Shown: positions 31,535-43,219, counted from the stretch's first letter. The stretch: DNA of 64,000 nt from Aspidiotus rigidus (GCA_035079385.1 JAVHKY010000046.1:2046001-2110000); one strand, 5' to 3'. The notes: generated by a model not told the origin, from the sequence alone. A program made the numbers and translations.

Positions 31535-32185
31535 TACTGCAGTTTTGCGATTGTTGTTCTCCGACCTTTCGATTTCAATGTGCAATGTGCGATAAAGTAC
31601 ATCGACTCGATTGTTTTACTACAAAGAGAAAAGCAGTTTTTGTGTACAAATGTAAAGGAGTTGGTGATCGTGTTTTCTTTTTCTATTTGCGACGTGCTAT
31701 ATCGGTATCGGATGATGTTGGAAGATTTTAATAACAAATTGTAAAACGTCATATTCGCAATTTCGCTGCAGTCTGCTGACGTCACCTTCTTGTTGGAAAA
31801 AGAACATTATCAAATTTTCGATAATAATGTTAGATGATAACGCATAATTTAATTTTAGGTGCGTACTTCGTATTTTATAGGCACAGTACTTATAATACTT
31901 ATTTCTGATTTGAATTTTCGAGTAAGATGATTATATATTGAATAAACACATTATAGGTTGAGTCGTCAGAAAGAAAGGAACGGGTGAAAGAAACGAGACA
32001 GTAGGTGAACCTCCATATAATTTGTATAGGAATGATTTTTCAAAAATTCTCATAAAATTAAGGAAGACTTATGAAGGTTCGGTGGTTTTGGTCTCATATT
32101 TTAGAGGATTTGATTATTATATAATACAAAAATTTTCAACGAGGCATTTTTGAAAAATTCCGATTTGATCATTTTTTCCCGTGTT
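31535..32185. other. Intergenic, weak similarity to 32900-33010
   Basis: The segment around 31610-31690 (ttactacaaagagaaaagca, gagttggtgatcgtgttttc) resembles 32910-32995 (ttaccgcaacgagaaaacga, gagttggtaaccgctttttc). That suggests two copies of an unnamed repeat. No gene is recognised. Confidence 0.35.
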
Positions 32186-32189
32186 CAAT

Positions 32190-32563
32190 CACGGCCTACT
32201 TTATATAAGGCCGGAATGTAGGAAATTGCAACAGTGCAGGGGATTCGTTCGCGATAGACGTTTCGGTGTTCGGACGGTGCGGTGAGGTTGTAGGAGGTTG
32301 TACCGCACTTCGTCCCCTATCAAATTTTTAATTTTCAACTGATCATAACTCCTTGTATATCGCACCAATTGTACTGAAATTAGGCTCAAAAAATCGGAAA
32401 TTGTTTGCTCTTCAAATTAAATTCTCTTCATTTTTGTCGAAAACCACGTTTTATTAGCATACGAATGAATTTTTCCATTTTTTCCCGTAATTCTGTATCC
32501 ACTGTTTTTGAAGTGCGACGTTGTGACTTCGCTACATTCCGGCCCCAGATAAAGTAGGCCGTG
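32190..32563. mobile_element. hAT-like MITE with CACGGCC ends
   Basis: Ends cacggcctactttatataag (32190) and the complement ending agataaagtaggccgtg (32563). The flanks are gttcaat on both sides, extendable to 8 bp with one mismatch. Internal sequence is shared in reverse complement with 280-600. The small minus-strand frame across it is not a gene. Confidence 0.7.
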
Positions 32564-33062
32564 GTTCAATATTCCATGGTTCACCTTCCGTCTTTTGATA
32601 ACTTCGACTCGACGGTCGCGCTCACTGACGGATGTGCACGGCCCAAATTGTTAGCTCTCAAAGAATTAGGTTATCCTGAAATACCACCTGGAGTAGCCGA
32701 TTTAAAAGAGAGGTATCAGTTTGATTACGTACGTTGAGTGCGGAATAGTTCGTATCATATCGTTTCATATTCGCGTATGCGATCGGTTCGTGATGGGTTC
32801 ATGTTCGGCGAAGTAGGTTGAATCATAACACATTTTCATGAGTTATGTTATTTGAAGAAAACAATCAAGAAAAATATGACAATGTGAATATTTGAAGGAC
32901 GTACTCGATTGTTTTACCGCAACGAGAAAACGAGAAAAGTTGTTTTTGCGTTCAAATATGAACGAGTTGGTAACCGCTTTTTCTTTCCCCTTCAAGTTTG
33001 CGTGCGATTATTATTCTCGTTAAGGACTTCTTCTCGTGAACTGCGTACTTCCTTATCACGTA

Positions 33063-33365
33063 GCCTATTATCAAAGCCTCCTATAGTTAGAAGCCATGAA
33101 CGTAGAAAGGCAACACCGCATTCGGCCAACGCATTTACATGTAAAACACCTCTCTCATGAAAAAATCGAGTTGACCCTTATTTAAAGGAAATTTCACCAG
33201 CTACAACTTTTGTTCTTTTCGATTTTTTCAAAAACTTAATATTTTCTTAAGAAACAGACGCTCAAAGAGTTTCTCCCCATAAGAGCAATGTAAAAGTCGG
33301 CCCACGGTTGTGCAGTTGCCAATTTTACGTTCATGGCTTCTAACTATAGGAGGCTTTGCTATTAT
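33063..33365. repeat. Foldback/MITE with arms of about 90 bp
   Basis: caaagcctcctatagttaga (about 33073) faces tctaactataggaggctttg (ending about 33358). The arms also share gccatgaacgta and its complement, and diverge inward. Confidence 0.65.
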
Positions 33366-33606
33366 TATCAAGCAGAGTTGATAAAGCTGAAAGCTGAACG
33401 TCTGAAGCCAAAGCCACATAATTTTGGGAAACATGCTGAAATTTGTTTTATTTTGAAAAGACTCGAACAAGTGACTGTTCAGTTGTTCTGTGACTGAAAA
33501 TCATGTGGACATCCCTATAGTACAAAGGTTTATTAACGTAGGTCAATTCATATAATATTAACAATCAGAGAGAAATAGTCTTCCTTCATCGTCCAAAAAA
33601 TACAAT

Positions 33607-33897
33607 TTGCCTGATCGTCAGTTTCAATGTACGTCAAGTCGTCAATTCTACTTTGTACAGAACAGCGCCGCAGGGCATGAATCTCTTCCAACCTCCTGTG
33701 AGGTTGCTTGTATTCAAATCCTTGAGTCTTTTGTTGATACTCAGAAAAAATCGAAAGGTCGCATAGTTAATGTTCCTACAAACGTTGAATCGAGTTTACA
33801 AATGTTACCTAGGCGTTATAATGATTTAGGAATAATTGTGGTTGAATTGATGAAACGTCTTGCATTTAAAAGTAGCGTTTGGAATGAAACTGTTTGA
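33607..33897 (+). pseudogene. Helitron-like N-terminal fragment (DUF6570-type)
   Basis: Within this 96-codon frame, residues about 40-96 read ...KSKGRIVNVPTNVESSLQML, PRRYNDLGIIVVELMKRL and AFKSSVWNETV. The pattern G-x-I/V-V-N-V-P-x-N-V-x(n)-L-P-R-x(n)-I-x-V-x-L-x-x-R-L-x-x-K is that of the N-terminal region found before the Helitron Rep/helicase (DUF6570-like). No Rep or helicase domain follows. The preceding 100 bp belong to the dispersed repeat also seen at 61-160. The C-terminal boundary of the similarity is at the stop. The call is from motif memory and needs a profile search. Confidence 0.5.
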
Positions 33898-34195
33898 TGT
33901 CTGGTTCAAAAAATATTTTTTCTTATGTAAATTAACATTGCAGCTACCGGTATTTCAATTTGCGAATAAATCTAAAACTGTGCATATTTAACGAAAACAA
34001 TTTATTGGAAGAGAAAGTTAGATCATTGTACATCAAAAATATTACAATTTCATCTCTTGAATATCTTTATGTTCGATTTACTGAACGATTATCTGGACCA
34101 ACTGTTTCCTAATGGGGATTTACATATCTATTTTGGTTTGTTTACATTTTTCTATGAACCATGACGCGCATTTGTGAACTCACACTTACGCGCCC

Positions 34196-34410
34196 TAAAG
34201 GGCTTTTCCATGTTGGCGCATTGCATGCGTATTCTTCTACGTGTTATCAAAATGGTAGTATTTCTAACATTACTCTTATGGGTGTTGTTGGATCGCATAC
34301 TCATTTTCATTGTGGATTGGATTGCCATGAGAGCAATGTTAGAAATACTACCATTTTGATAACACGTAGGAGAATATGTATGCAATGCGCCGAAATGGAA
34401 AAGCCCTATT
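34196..34410. repeat. Foldback MITE, copy A (partner at 49668-49875)
   Basis: agggcttttccatgttggcg (about 34198) faces its near-complement ending gaaaagccct (about 34406). The arms share gttatcaaaatggtagtatt and its complement without mismatch. The open frames on both strands (34152-34619) are palindrome artefacts. Confidence 0.75.
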
Positions 34411-34690
34411 CTACTTTGTACAGAACAGCGCTGCAGGGCATGAACCTCTTCCAGCCTAGTACAGGGTGCTTGTTAAATGTGCATGTGGGTTTTGTGCGTG
34501 ACGAGAGGATGCGCAGAGTACTAATCGAAAGTCTCCTCGTGCCTTATCAATCTGTTTTGTTTGCCATATGCCATACTTGGAGTAAGAGGCGAGTAAGAGT
34601 GATGCCGCAGGACTTTTAAATATTTTTGTACTTCTTGGACTTGTAAAATTTTTCATTTTCAATTCTTGAACTTGGAATTATTTTAACCCG

Positions 34691-36938
34691 TTCCCGGACA
34701 TTTTCCTGAATCTTTTACCCTGAAAACCGAAAGCCTGAATGACTTTTCCCTGAAAATTATTTCCTGAAAATTTTCTCCTGAACGTACAATTATCCTGAAA
34801 AAATTATCCTGAAAAAAAAAGAACCTGAACGGACAAAATTCTGAAGAAATATCCTAAAAAAAAAAATTTTTGAAGTTCTGGACAAAATCCTGAAAAAGAA
34901 ACTTGAAAGGTTGTTCTACTGAATGAGTTTTCTTGGCAAAGTACATTCAATAACGGTGGTACAATATACTTAGGTTTTACGACAACTTAATAGAATGTGC
35001 TAAAGTACGAAGGTATTCGTTTACGGTATCGTCATTTTTGTGATCGGGGTACGATGTCACTTGACCTTGGATTCGGTCCTGCAGATCAGCCCACTTTTTT
35101 TTAGGCATGGCCTTGATTCGCTTTCCTAATCTCAAATCTAGGATACATGTTTCGGTGTAACTCTGTTCCTTTTGGAGTTCACCTATTGCCGAATACAAGT
35201 CAGGGTGGTGTTTGGCTACGAGGAGGCGTAACCTGTTGTGCCACCCCTCTGACACATTATTTGTTTTTGCTGCTTTGTGTAGAGCTTCCTCATAATGGTT
35301 CCACGAAGAGAGTAGGTACCGTGGGGGGGGGGGTGACAGGTCGGCTCCGCCTCATTCGACCAACGACATACGTTTCACCAAAGTAATCAAAGATTGGTAT
35401 CAATTCAGCCGGACAGTCGTCTCGAAGATCTTGAAATTTGGCTTTTACGTCACGCACAGGAACATACGCCAAGGCCAAGAGCATATTTGTGAATATTTTG
35501 ACCGTTCTGTCATCTTTCTCATTGTAAGCTGTCGCGAGACCCTTAGCTTGTATTCGGCGATACATGCTTTGCCCCAAATGAAAAAAGCAGCACGATGTTT
35601 GCACGCCTGGGTAAATGGATTTAGCGGCTTTTATGATACCCAGTTCAAAATCCGTCATGATTGGTGCAGGCAAGCAAACATTGATCCGGAACCGTCCTGC
35701 AGCATCTCGTACCGCCTGGATAACCTCTTCGTACAAATCTTGTCTTTTCCCTGGCAGGAAGGTGTAGACAAGTGGTAGCGCCACCGATTCGTCAAGCGGC
35801 GTATTTCGTTTCACCAGGCCTAGGATCGTGAATATTTGTGTAAAAATAGACGGAGACGTTTTAAACGTTCCGTCTAAAAACCAAACGGGACTCTTGCAGA
35901 GATATCGAATATTCTTTTTCGTTGCAAAAACAAGCACGCGACCAGTGGTATCTTCCACTTTGTCTCCCTCCTCTTCGACTTGAAAATCGTCCTCGTCATC
36001 ATCGCTATTTCCATCCCATGGCTGAGAGTCGTGCAGGAGGAAGCGCTCACCTGCCAAGGTTTGTTTGTAACATTCAGGCAGGTCCCTTAGTTGTGACAGC
36101 TTCCGAGGGTTCGGCGGAAGTTCAGCTGCGCGTGTCCTCCTTGTTGTACGCAATAATGCTTCCTGTTCTGGAAGCTGACTGAGCACGCCTTCGTCAACGT
36201 CCGAGATTGCATCACGTACAATTTGGGCGGGAGTTTTTTCAGGACGTGAAACAGCCTCGTCTCTTATTTTCTGCTTGATCTCTTCAGCAGTTACCTCTTC
36301 TCGGTCGGGAGGATGCGCGTGTGTAGATTCCTTCGGTCCCTTGTATACGGTGGTCACTTTTCCATCTGCTGTGGGTTCACTAGTAACAGCCCGCGCTTTA
36401 CACTCTCCCGATCTAACCAGGCGACAGTCCCAGTATCGCTTGCCTTTCGCTAATCTGCCATGATGGTAAATGTAGCCGTCAATGTGCAACTTGGTGCCTA
36501 TTAGTTTCGCTGCCATGATTTGTTGTGTCTTTGACTTGGTGAGAAGGTGAACTGAGGAGAAATGTGAGAGAAACGCGTACGTTACACTCCCAAGTAATTT
36601 CCATGGAATCGTGAAACAGCGATTCAATTCGATCAATTCGATGTACAATTTATCGTCATCGAAATCCTTTTCTTTTTCCACATCCGTCAACTCGTGCGTT
36701 AGTCAGCGTATACGTAGACAAAACAATTATTTCTTAATTTCAGGTTGATTTTAAATCAGGAACTTTTTTGTCAGGATAGCTTTCAGGTTCTTTGTTGTTC
36801 AGGTTTTTTTTTTTTCAGGATGATTTTTTCAGGAAAATTGTAAGTACAGGAAGAAGTTTTCAGGAAATATTTTTCAGGGAAAAGTTATTCAGGCTTTCGG
36901 TTTTCAGGGTAAAAGATTCAGGAAAATGTCTGGGAATC
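34691..36938 (-). mobile_element. Mutator-like (MULE) transposon with FLYWCH transposase
   Basis: Long terminal inverted repeats start ttcccggacattttcctgaa on the left; the right end mirrors them (tcaggaaaatgtctgggaa). They run for about 80 bp and contain periodic cctgaaaa motifs. The insertion is flanked by attttaacccg at 34680-34690 and 36939-36949, an 11-bp direct repeat within the 8-11 bp range of MULEs. It carries one minus-strand transposase gene and lies inside a foldback element. TIR identity and long open frames suggest a recent arrival. Confidence 0.88.
34977..36690 (-). pseudogene. FLYWCH/MULE transposase, one frameshift at a poly-C run
   Basis: This is a 466-codon frame (35290-36690) plus a C-terminal frame (34977-35320). 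The likely real start is the Met at residue 59. Residues about 63-128 form a FLYWCH zinc finger (DGYIYHHGR, KRYWDCR, CKAR, THAHPPD). An acidic linker (DSDDDEDDFQVEEE-like, about 226-247) precedes the MULE DDE core: D273 in WFLDGTFKTSP and D347 in IMTDFELG, then CCFFHLGQSMYRRI. The third catalytic residue would be Glu in NNVSEGWHNRL. That lies in the downstream frame, beyond an 11-base C run (G run on the plus strand, 35333-35343). The homopolymer could be a true lesion or a sequencing/assembly error; otherwise the gene looks intact. Confidence 0.88.
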
Positions 36939-37900
36939 ATTTTAACCCGTTGGACATAGAATTATTTTCAAATTGTTGAACTTTGAAATATTTCAATGAC
37001 TTGGAATCATTTTTGAACTGTGGGACTTGGAAATATTTTCATAAGTGGACTTGTAAAAAAAATTTTCCATTTTTGATTATCTCCCACAATTGAAAATACT
37101 ACATAGTCCCACAGTTAAAAATATTTTCAAGTTCAACGATTGGAAAATAATTCTAAGTCCAACAATTGGAAATATTTCCAAATCCAAGAATTGAAAATGA
37201 AAAATTTTACAAGTCCACTTATGAAAATATTTCAAAGTATCACAATTTGAAAATAATTCCAAGTCCAACAGTTGAAAATATTTCCAAGACCAAGAATTGA
37301 AAATTAAATATTTTACAAGTCCAAGAAGTACAAAAATATTTTTAACGAAGTCCCATAGTTGAAAATATTTCCAAGTTCAACGATTGGAAAATAATCGTAA
37401 GTCCAACAAATGGAAATATTTCCAAGACCAAGAATTGAAAATGAAAAATTTTACAAGTTCAAGAAGTACAAAAATATTTCCAAGTCCTGCGGCATCACTT
37501 TTATTCGCCTCTTACTCCGAGTATGGCATACGGCAAACGAAACGAATTGATAAGGCACGAGGAGACTTTCGATTAGTACCAATCATAATCCGTGGTACCA
37601 ATGCACTTTGCACAACATTATCCTCTCGTGTAGCACGATGTCTACAATCGAACTGAGCACACCTCTTTTCAAATACCTTGGGGTGTACCTTGTGTTTGTA
37701 CAGTTGCAAGGTACAGTTGTTGTTGTTTCTAAGTGTTGTTTACATACAATGATAAGGAATGCTGGAATGCTTTCCCAATGGGAATACCTAATGATGATAG
37801 ATAATAATTCTTGCAGATGGCTCTTTGCCATCAAATTGTAATGTAACTCATAATATTGGTAACTTTTTCCGTAGAATACAAGGCTTCACCCTTTAGTATC

Positions 37901-38680
37901 ATGAACAGTGTAACTATTTCAACGGTCCGCCCGAAAACTTGTATTCTTGATAAGTCGCTAAGCAAAGGGAAAAGTGAATTGAGTCTTACATGTTTCGCTT
38001 TACTATTTTCCGAAGTCGTTCAATATTGTCAAAATCGATCGTTGAGTATTCCAGAACTGCAGAATAAGTAATTGGATTGTTGTCGACTGAAGTGGTAATC
38101 CAGCCCCATCTTATGTCATTACCTATTTCTTTTAGGCTTACAGATTTTGGAAAAGACGTGGGTTCTAAATTCATCGATATTGTCTACTTGCGAGAAAGAA
38201 GTTACAAACGTGACATCAAACTGCTAGATGTTCTCATCTTTATCAAGTCCAATTTCTGGAAAGTAAGGAATATTACAAGTATGTGCCAAGATTTGATGTG
38301 ATTATATTGATTAACATCATGAAATTCCAGAGTTTATTCGGCAAAGAAGCTGACAAACTGGAACATGCCAATGACGATGAACGAATGTATTACTTGAAAG
38401 AGAAGGATCCTCTAGTTAATAAATTCATATCAGTTCCCAAAGACAAATCTGTTCTCAACTGTGCCGTTTTTATTGCTGGAATTATTGAAGCCATTTTAAA
38501 TTCCTGTGGATTTGTGAGTTTCTCAATCTTTTCCTAATATGGCCAAGTGAGATCATTTCCTCTATCTCCTTCATGTTCTAGGCATCAAAAGTTACTGCTC
38601 ATTGGTATAATGGTACAACATACATGATCAAATTCGATGATTCAGTTATAGCTAGAAATAAACAGCTTGACGATCGATAA
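37901..38680 (+). CDS. TRAPPC5: TRAPP complex subunit 5 (Bet3 family), four exons
   Basis: This is a core subunit of the TRAPP tethering complexes that act as Rab1/Ypt1 exchange factors in ER-Golgi and Golgi traffic. Exons are 37901-38067, 38136-38262, 38331-38513 and 38582-38680, all with GT..AG borders and consistent phase, giving 191 residues. The usual family length is about 188-195. Conserved segments include SLTCFALLFSEVVQYCQNRS, LTDFGKDVGSKFIDI, SLFGKEADKLEHANDDER, FISVPKDKSVLNCAVFIAGI and TAHWYNGTTYMIKFDDSVIA. The introns are short (68 bp each). The frame is open upstream to an ATG at 37856, so 15 extra residues or an upstream exon joined at the ag near 37874 are possible; 37901 fits the family N-terminus. 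A polyadenylation hexamer aataaa lies near 38716. It is convergent with the DAPIT gene. Confidence 0.93.
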
Positions 38681-38815
38681 CAGAAAATTATTTAGCCCGT
38701 GTATTTCATTCTGCAGAATAAATTTTACGTTTAGAAATATTTCTTATAATTAACTTCCGTTCTAGAATCAGAACCCGGGATCTAATTTCATCTTTTCTGA
38801 ATAATCAGTGGAATA

Positions 38816-39105
38816 CTATTTCTCACTCTTTTTCGATTTACGATACATGTAAATTCCAAAGCCTACAGCAAATGCGATTCCAAGATTGATTTGAGCACAC
38901 TAAAAACAGAATACATCGCAATGACAATGGCTTTTTTCGGCATAATACGGCGGAAGTCAATACATAATTTCCCATGGAAGCTTACCTTGGCTCGTCCAAA
39001 AGGTGTATCAGTATTATAATATTTCCAAAAACCTTTGAACTTATTCGGATCATCTCCATAAATATTGTCCCACTTTGAATACCCTGTTCCTTCGTCGCCA
39101 GCCAT
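38816..39105 (-). CDS. ATP5MK: ATP synthase membrane subunit DAPIT (USMG5/ATP5MK), two exons
   Basis: This is a small inner-mitochondrial-membrane subunit of the F1Fo ATP synthase, linked to enzyme stability and dimer formation. Exon one is 39105-38986 and exon two 38899-38816, both in phase 0, giving 67 residues (the human protein has 58). The family signature KYYNTDTPFGRAK (K-Y-F/Y-N-x-x-T-x-x-G-R-A) is followed by one predicted membrane span, INLGIAFAVGFGIYMY, and a basic tail RKSKKSEK. The longer N-terminus (MAGDEGTGYSKWDNIYGDDP) starts with the MAG typical of the family. Donor gtaagc and acceptor tttttag are good. The stop is 135 bp from the TRAPPC5 stop on the other strand, so the 3' untranslated regions lie tail to tail. 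Confidence 0.82.
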
Positions 39106-39109
39106 TTAG

Positions 39110-41085
39110 AATACCGTAACTTCCGCTCTGAAACGTAAACCAGCATTGAAACTTACAGCAAATCCACAAAAACAATGAAGTGAAAAAAAATGAATTCAAG
39201 GCGATCCTGTCAAAAAAAAAAATACATGAACTGAAGGTGTAAGCGGTGCTGACTAACAGATCGCATATGTGTAATGAACCGCCCGTTGGAGCGTCATAAA
39301 AATTATTCATTCGACATCCATAATACTGCATACCGTATTAAATGATTTTCAGTAAGCATTTTATTCGTAGTTATCCAGTCTTGCTTTGACACCCAAATGC
39401 GTAGTAGGCGTTCATTCGCACTATTATAATAAAATATGAGCAAATATTTACCAAAATAATTTTATATCTTATTTTACCGATTCCTATTTCTATCTTAAAT
39501 TAGTAAGGATAACTCTAAAACGACTCGCTCGACTTTCAATAAAATTGCATATCCAGGGAGTTTAGATGCATTTCCACATCTTCTGTTCTTATCCAATGAA
39601 TTCATCGAGTACTTCGTGAGTTATTATTCCTCAAAAAATACTCAGCCATTCCTCACCAAAATTTCACATGCACAACTTTGAGTATGCCACTGCAATGTAC
39701 ACAATTTCTAAATTAATCAAGATATTTTTTCTCGAAAATTACTCTTGGACAAGAATCATACATGAATATACAAAAACCTAAAATTGAGAGAGCCACACAG
39801 ATGTATTCTAATCTGAAACATAGAGAAAAAGTTCAACCAGCTCCTTTCCTCATACCGGATATACCTAATACCTTGTTTTTCAAAACCAGTGACTGTTCAA
39901 TACATTTTGAAATTCGCCATACTTGGAGAAATTATTCTAATCACAACGACGAAAGAATAATTTAATCACAAGTTGAAGAGGTAATCGATTTTGAAGTTTT
40001 CTTTAACAATTGTAATCGGTAATGTTTTTCGTTAGCACATCACATTTGATGAGTTCCGCAACGCGAATGGAACATGGCTTCGTGCTTAGCTTTCACGAAT
40101 ATTTCTCACAATAAGTTACTCGGACTCGTGAAACCGAAATTGGTAACCCCCTATTTTTTCATTTTTATATTTAATGCCAGTCAAAATACTGATTGCGGCA
40201 GGTCAAAAAGGGAAGTTGAATGTCATCAAGCATATCATACTCTAAAAGGCGCCGAGTTATCGGTAAATGCTTTAAATGCTCACAGTTTTCTTATTGTCAA
40301 CAGTTTTTCTTCAATTCAATGACTTGTCTGAAATGGGATTTGCGCAATGAGGGAACTTGTAACCAATAAAAGATCTTCACAGCGAACGTTATTCACTCAC
40401 AAAATTAATTCTGTCAGCCAGGATAAGAAATTGCCCAATTGAATAATATGACGATTGTACAAGTGAATTTTTCAACACACAATGGTACAATAATTCAGAA
40501 AAGCTCATTTATCAGTGAGGAAAACCTACGAACAGTGATACTTGTCATAGTCTCAGTTTTTATTCTTACCTGAATGTTCGTAAAATGTAAATTCTGATAA
40601 ACTCTCTGTACTGATTTGACAATATACAATAGCCCAGACGATTAAAATGAATCACAGTTCTCAATAAGGAATTATGATGGTTTCATACGTTCGTTGATTG
40701 AAAGTTCTAGGCTTGAAGGTGAACAGAAAGAGTAAAAGCAGTGACTTGAGCTACCTAGAATATATACAAAATAGACCTAACAAGAACATGTTGTCCGTAG
40801 GACGTGATAAGAAGATATAAATATCTATCTATATTATTAAACGAATCCTCGACCTTGAGCCTCCGCTTATCAGCTCGAAATATTTTTTGACTTTTGGGAT
40901 TACAAAGTTTAGGCTAAGCGTACAAACCTACGGCGCCTGATTGGCCAAATAATCGGAGTAGTCGTATTAGTGTATTCGTTGGAACATTTTGAATGATCAA
41001 AGATTTTCGTTTCTGTATCACTGTGCAGTGTTACTGTTACCACAACTGTTATGAACTTCCGAATCGTTTTCGTAAAACGTACATA
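39110..41085. other. Intergenic, no gene recognised
   Basis: AT-rich sequence upstream of DAPIT. Open frames at 39762-39965 and 40074-40322 show no family motif. A short tatctatctatatta repeat lies near 40822. Confidence 0.35.
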
Positions 41086-41090
41086 ATATT

Positions 41091-42887
41091 AAGCATATAC
41101 CATGACTATTTGTTTTGAAAAGGCTCAAAATGGTCATCTTCAATTTCAAGTGCTAACTTTGCTTGTTGGAAGAATTTTATGAAGAATAAAAAATTTCTAC
41201 CCTGACCAACATTTTTTGGTTATAACAGTTATAACATTACCTAATTATTAGCAAGAAGTTTTGACCGAATAAAACGAAAAGACGAATACTCCGAAGGGAG
41301 AGTAAACCTTGCAAACTCTGAGTTTGCAAGGTTTACTCTCCCTTCGAAGTATTTGTCTTTTCGTTTTATTATGGATAGCCATAACTTAGAGGAACGGATT
41401 TGTTTAAGTTTTGACCGTTTGACCATCCAAAATACAAAAGAAGAAGGGATGTATTTCTTGGCTTTTCTATCTAAATTTCCGGAATCCGGGATACCACTAT
41501 TGTCCCGGAAAATATTTCCAATACGTTTTTGTATTACAAGATGTTATACACATCATAAAAATTTTTCCAAATGCAGTGAAAGAGTTCAATTGACAGAAAT
41601 GAAAGCCGAGGATTACTTTGGAGGGTGAACGAAGTTATGAAATTTTGGAAGGCAACACCAATTCCTCAAACCTTAACAGGATGCATGGATATTAATCATG
41701 ACACTGTACTCAGTCTATGGACTGAAATTCGTAAATTATTAGAAACTCTGTATAAAAAGATGGCATAATTGTAATAATAATTAATTTGCAGACGAGAACT
41801 GGCTGCCGTAAATTTTTTGCGCCAAAAATTGGATATGAAAACTTGATCATAAAATTTCTCTACTTAATTGCAGACAGGTGTGTTTGATGGCAACTTACCT
41901 ATTCAGCTATTCCCTGATAGATCATCATCATTAATTCATACATCATATTTTTAAAGAGTTTGAAGACTGAAACCAGGGCCTGACTAAAACTGGGTCTAGA
42001 AGGGAACTGTTCAAACTTCAAAGTGTTCAAACTCTAAAGTTGGAATTTTCAATTTTTGAAGTAAGGATCCAAAGCAAGAAGAGAAGTAGAAGACAAAGAG
42101 AAAAATATTGAAAATGAAGTGAATTTGCAATGTGGAATTAATGGATTTTGAAGAGACTGAAGACTTGGTGACGAGAGCATCGAGTTTGTCCACTGTCCAG
42201 ACAGGGGTGGAAAGTGGTTGGTGATCCGCTTGAACTTTGGCTTTGGCTTAAAAGTTTCTCAGCATATTTCATCAGCTTTTACCATGAAATTGATTTATAA
42301 TGCTAGGGAAACCTCTTGTCGCGTTTTCCCTAATTACAGTCTGAAGAAATATGAATTGCAAAGAGAACATTGTCTCTTCCTCTTGTAATTTTCTATTCAG
42401 TAAGTCCAATTTGAGATTTTTTTGATGCAAAAATTTATTTATCAAATTTTGAATTTTTCAATTTTTTATATTTTTGAGATAGTGAAGAAAGAATGTGACA
42501 GGCTGCATAAAAAGGCATACCGCATTCAACTTTTTGCCAGCAACAACAAAAATAAATGGAACGCCTCATTACATTTTATTGTTTGAAATGTAGTTGGTTT
42601 ATAAAGCTCCGAACAGTTATTATCATTTTGTTGTTGTTGTTTTTTTTTGTTGATTAAATTAAATCTCAAATACTTGTACCTAACTCTCTGAAAATTCAAT
42701 CTGAAATGGTTATACGGTCACAACTTCTTGCTAATAATTAATGTTATAACTGTTATAAACAAAAAATGTTGGTCAGGGTGGAAATTTTATGTTCTTCATA
42801 AAATTCTTCCAACAAGCAAAATTAGCACTTGAAATTGAAGATGACCATTTTGAGCCTTTTTAAAACAAACAGTCATGGTATATGCTT
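41091..42887. mobile_element. Large element with about 175-bp terminal inverted repeats
   Basis: The arms 41091-41267 and 42715-42887 are inverted copies: agcatataccatgactattt ... caagaagttttgaccg against cggtcacaacttcttg ... catggtatatgctt. They are about 85-90% alike by eye. Further weak inverted similarity continues outside (aactgttatgaacttcc near 41045, gttagaagttcatcaac near 42930). The interior contains a 103-bp palindrome at 41268-41370 and a short open frame at 41371-41628. No TSD was resolved. Confidence 0.65.
41371..41628 (+). CDS. Unidentified short open frame inside the inverted-repeat element
   Basis: The 85-codon frame starts MDSHNLEERICLSFDRLTIQ and includes MYFLAFLSKFPESGIPLL. 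A nearby frame (about 41639-41769) continues as MKFWKATPIPQTLTGCMDIN, HDTVLSLWTEIRKLL and ETLYKKMA. The latter has the look of a helix-turn-helix preceding a transposase core (compare LTGxxxxTVxxWxxxxR). I cannot place either part in a family. The position between long inverted repeats suggests a transposase remnant, possibly frame-shifted. Confidence 0.3.
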   Translation: MDSHNLEERICLSFDRLTIQNTKEEGMYFLAFLSKFPESGIPLLSRKIFPIRFCITRCYTHHKNFSKCSERVQLTEMKAEDYFGG

Positions 42888-43219
42888 ATGTCCGTTTTGA
42901 TTATTTCAAATAATATTGGTCATAACAGTTAGAAGTTCATCAACTTTTCTTTGAAACGGTTGTTATATAGTCAATTGGTCAAGATCATTAATATAAGTGA
43001 TACGCGATCTGAGATGTCTCGCCACTGTCGGAAAACCTAACTTTACAGTAGAGCAAAAAAATGAAAAAAGGGAAAAAGTTGTAATTTAATATGGCTTGAA
43101 AATTTTTTTGCCGATTCCATAATCTTCAGCATGAAAAATCACTTTTAAAATCACCTTTCCCAAAGTGAAAAAATAAAAAAAAATTGAGAAAAAATCATAT
43201 TCCCCACAAATGAGTGCAA

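Larger units (their letters stand above)
34505..37585. repeat. Foldback element, copy 2, interrupted by a MULE
   Basis: The left arm is 34505-34680 and the right part is 36950-37585. It matches the 17318-17945 element: ctaatcgaaagtctcctcgt ... gagtaagagtgatgccgc at left, and gcggcatcacttttattcgc ... gaggagactttcgattagta at right. The core contains the same tandem cttggacttg/gtccaagaagtac motifs. The MULE sits between the left core (ending at 34690) and the right core. The right end lies about 310 bp upstream of the TRAPPC5 start codon. Confidence 0.75.

Noticed and set aside
34152..34619. Frames on both strands as coding sequence
   Set aside because: They run across a foldback MITE (34196-34410) and into the arm of the next foldback element.
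35431..36463. Plus-strand frames opposite the MULE transposase
   Set aside because: The minus-strand frame carries the FLYWCH and DDE motifs; the plus frames are shadows.
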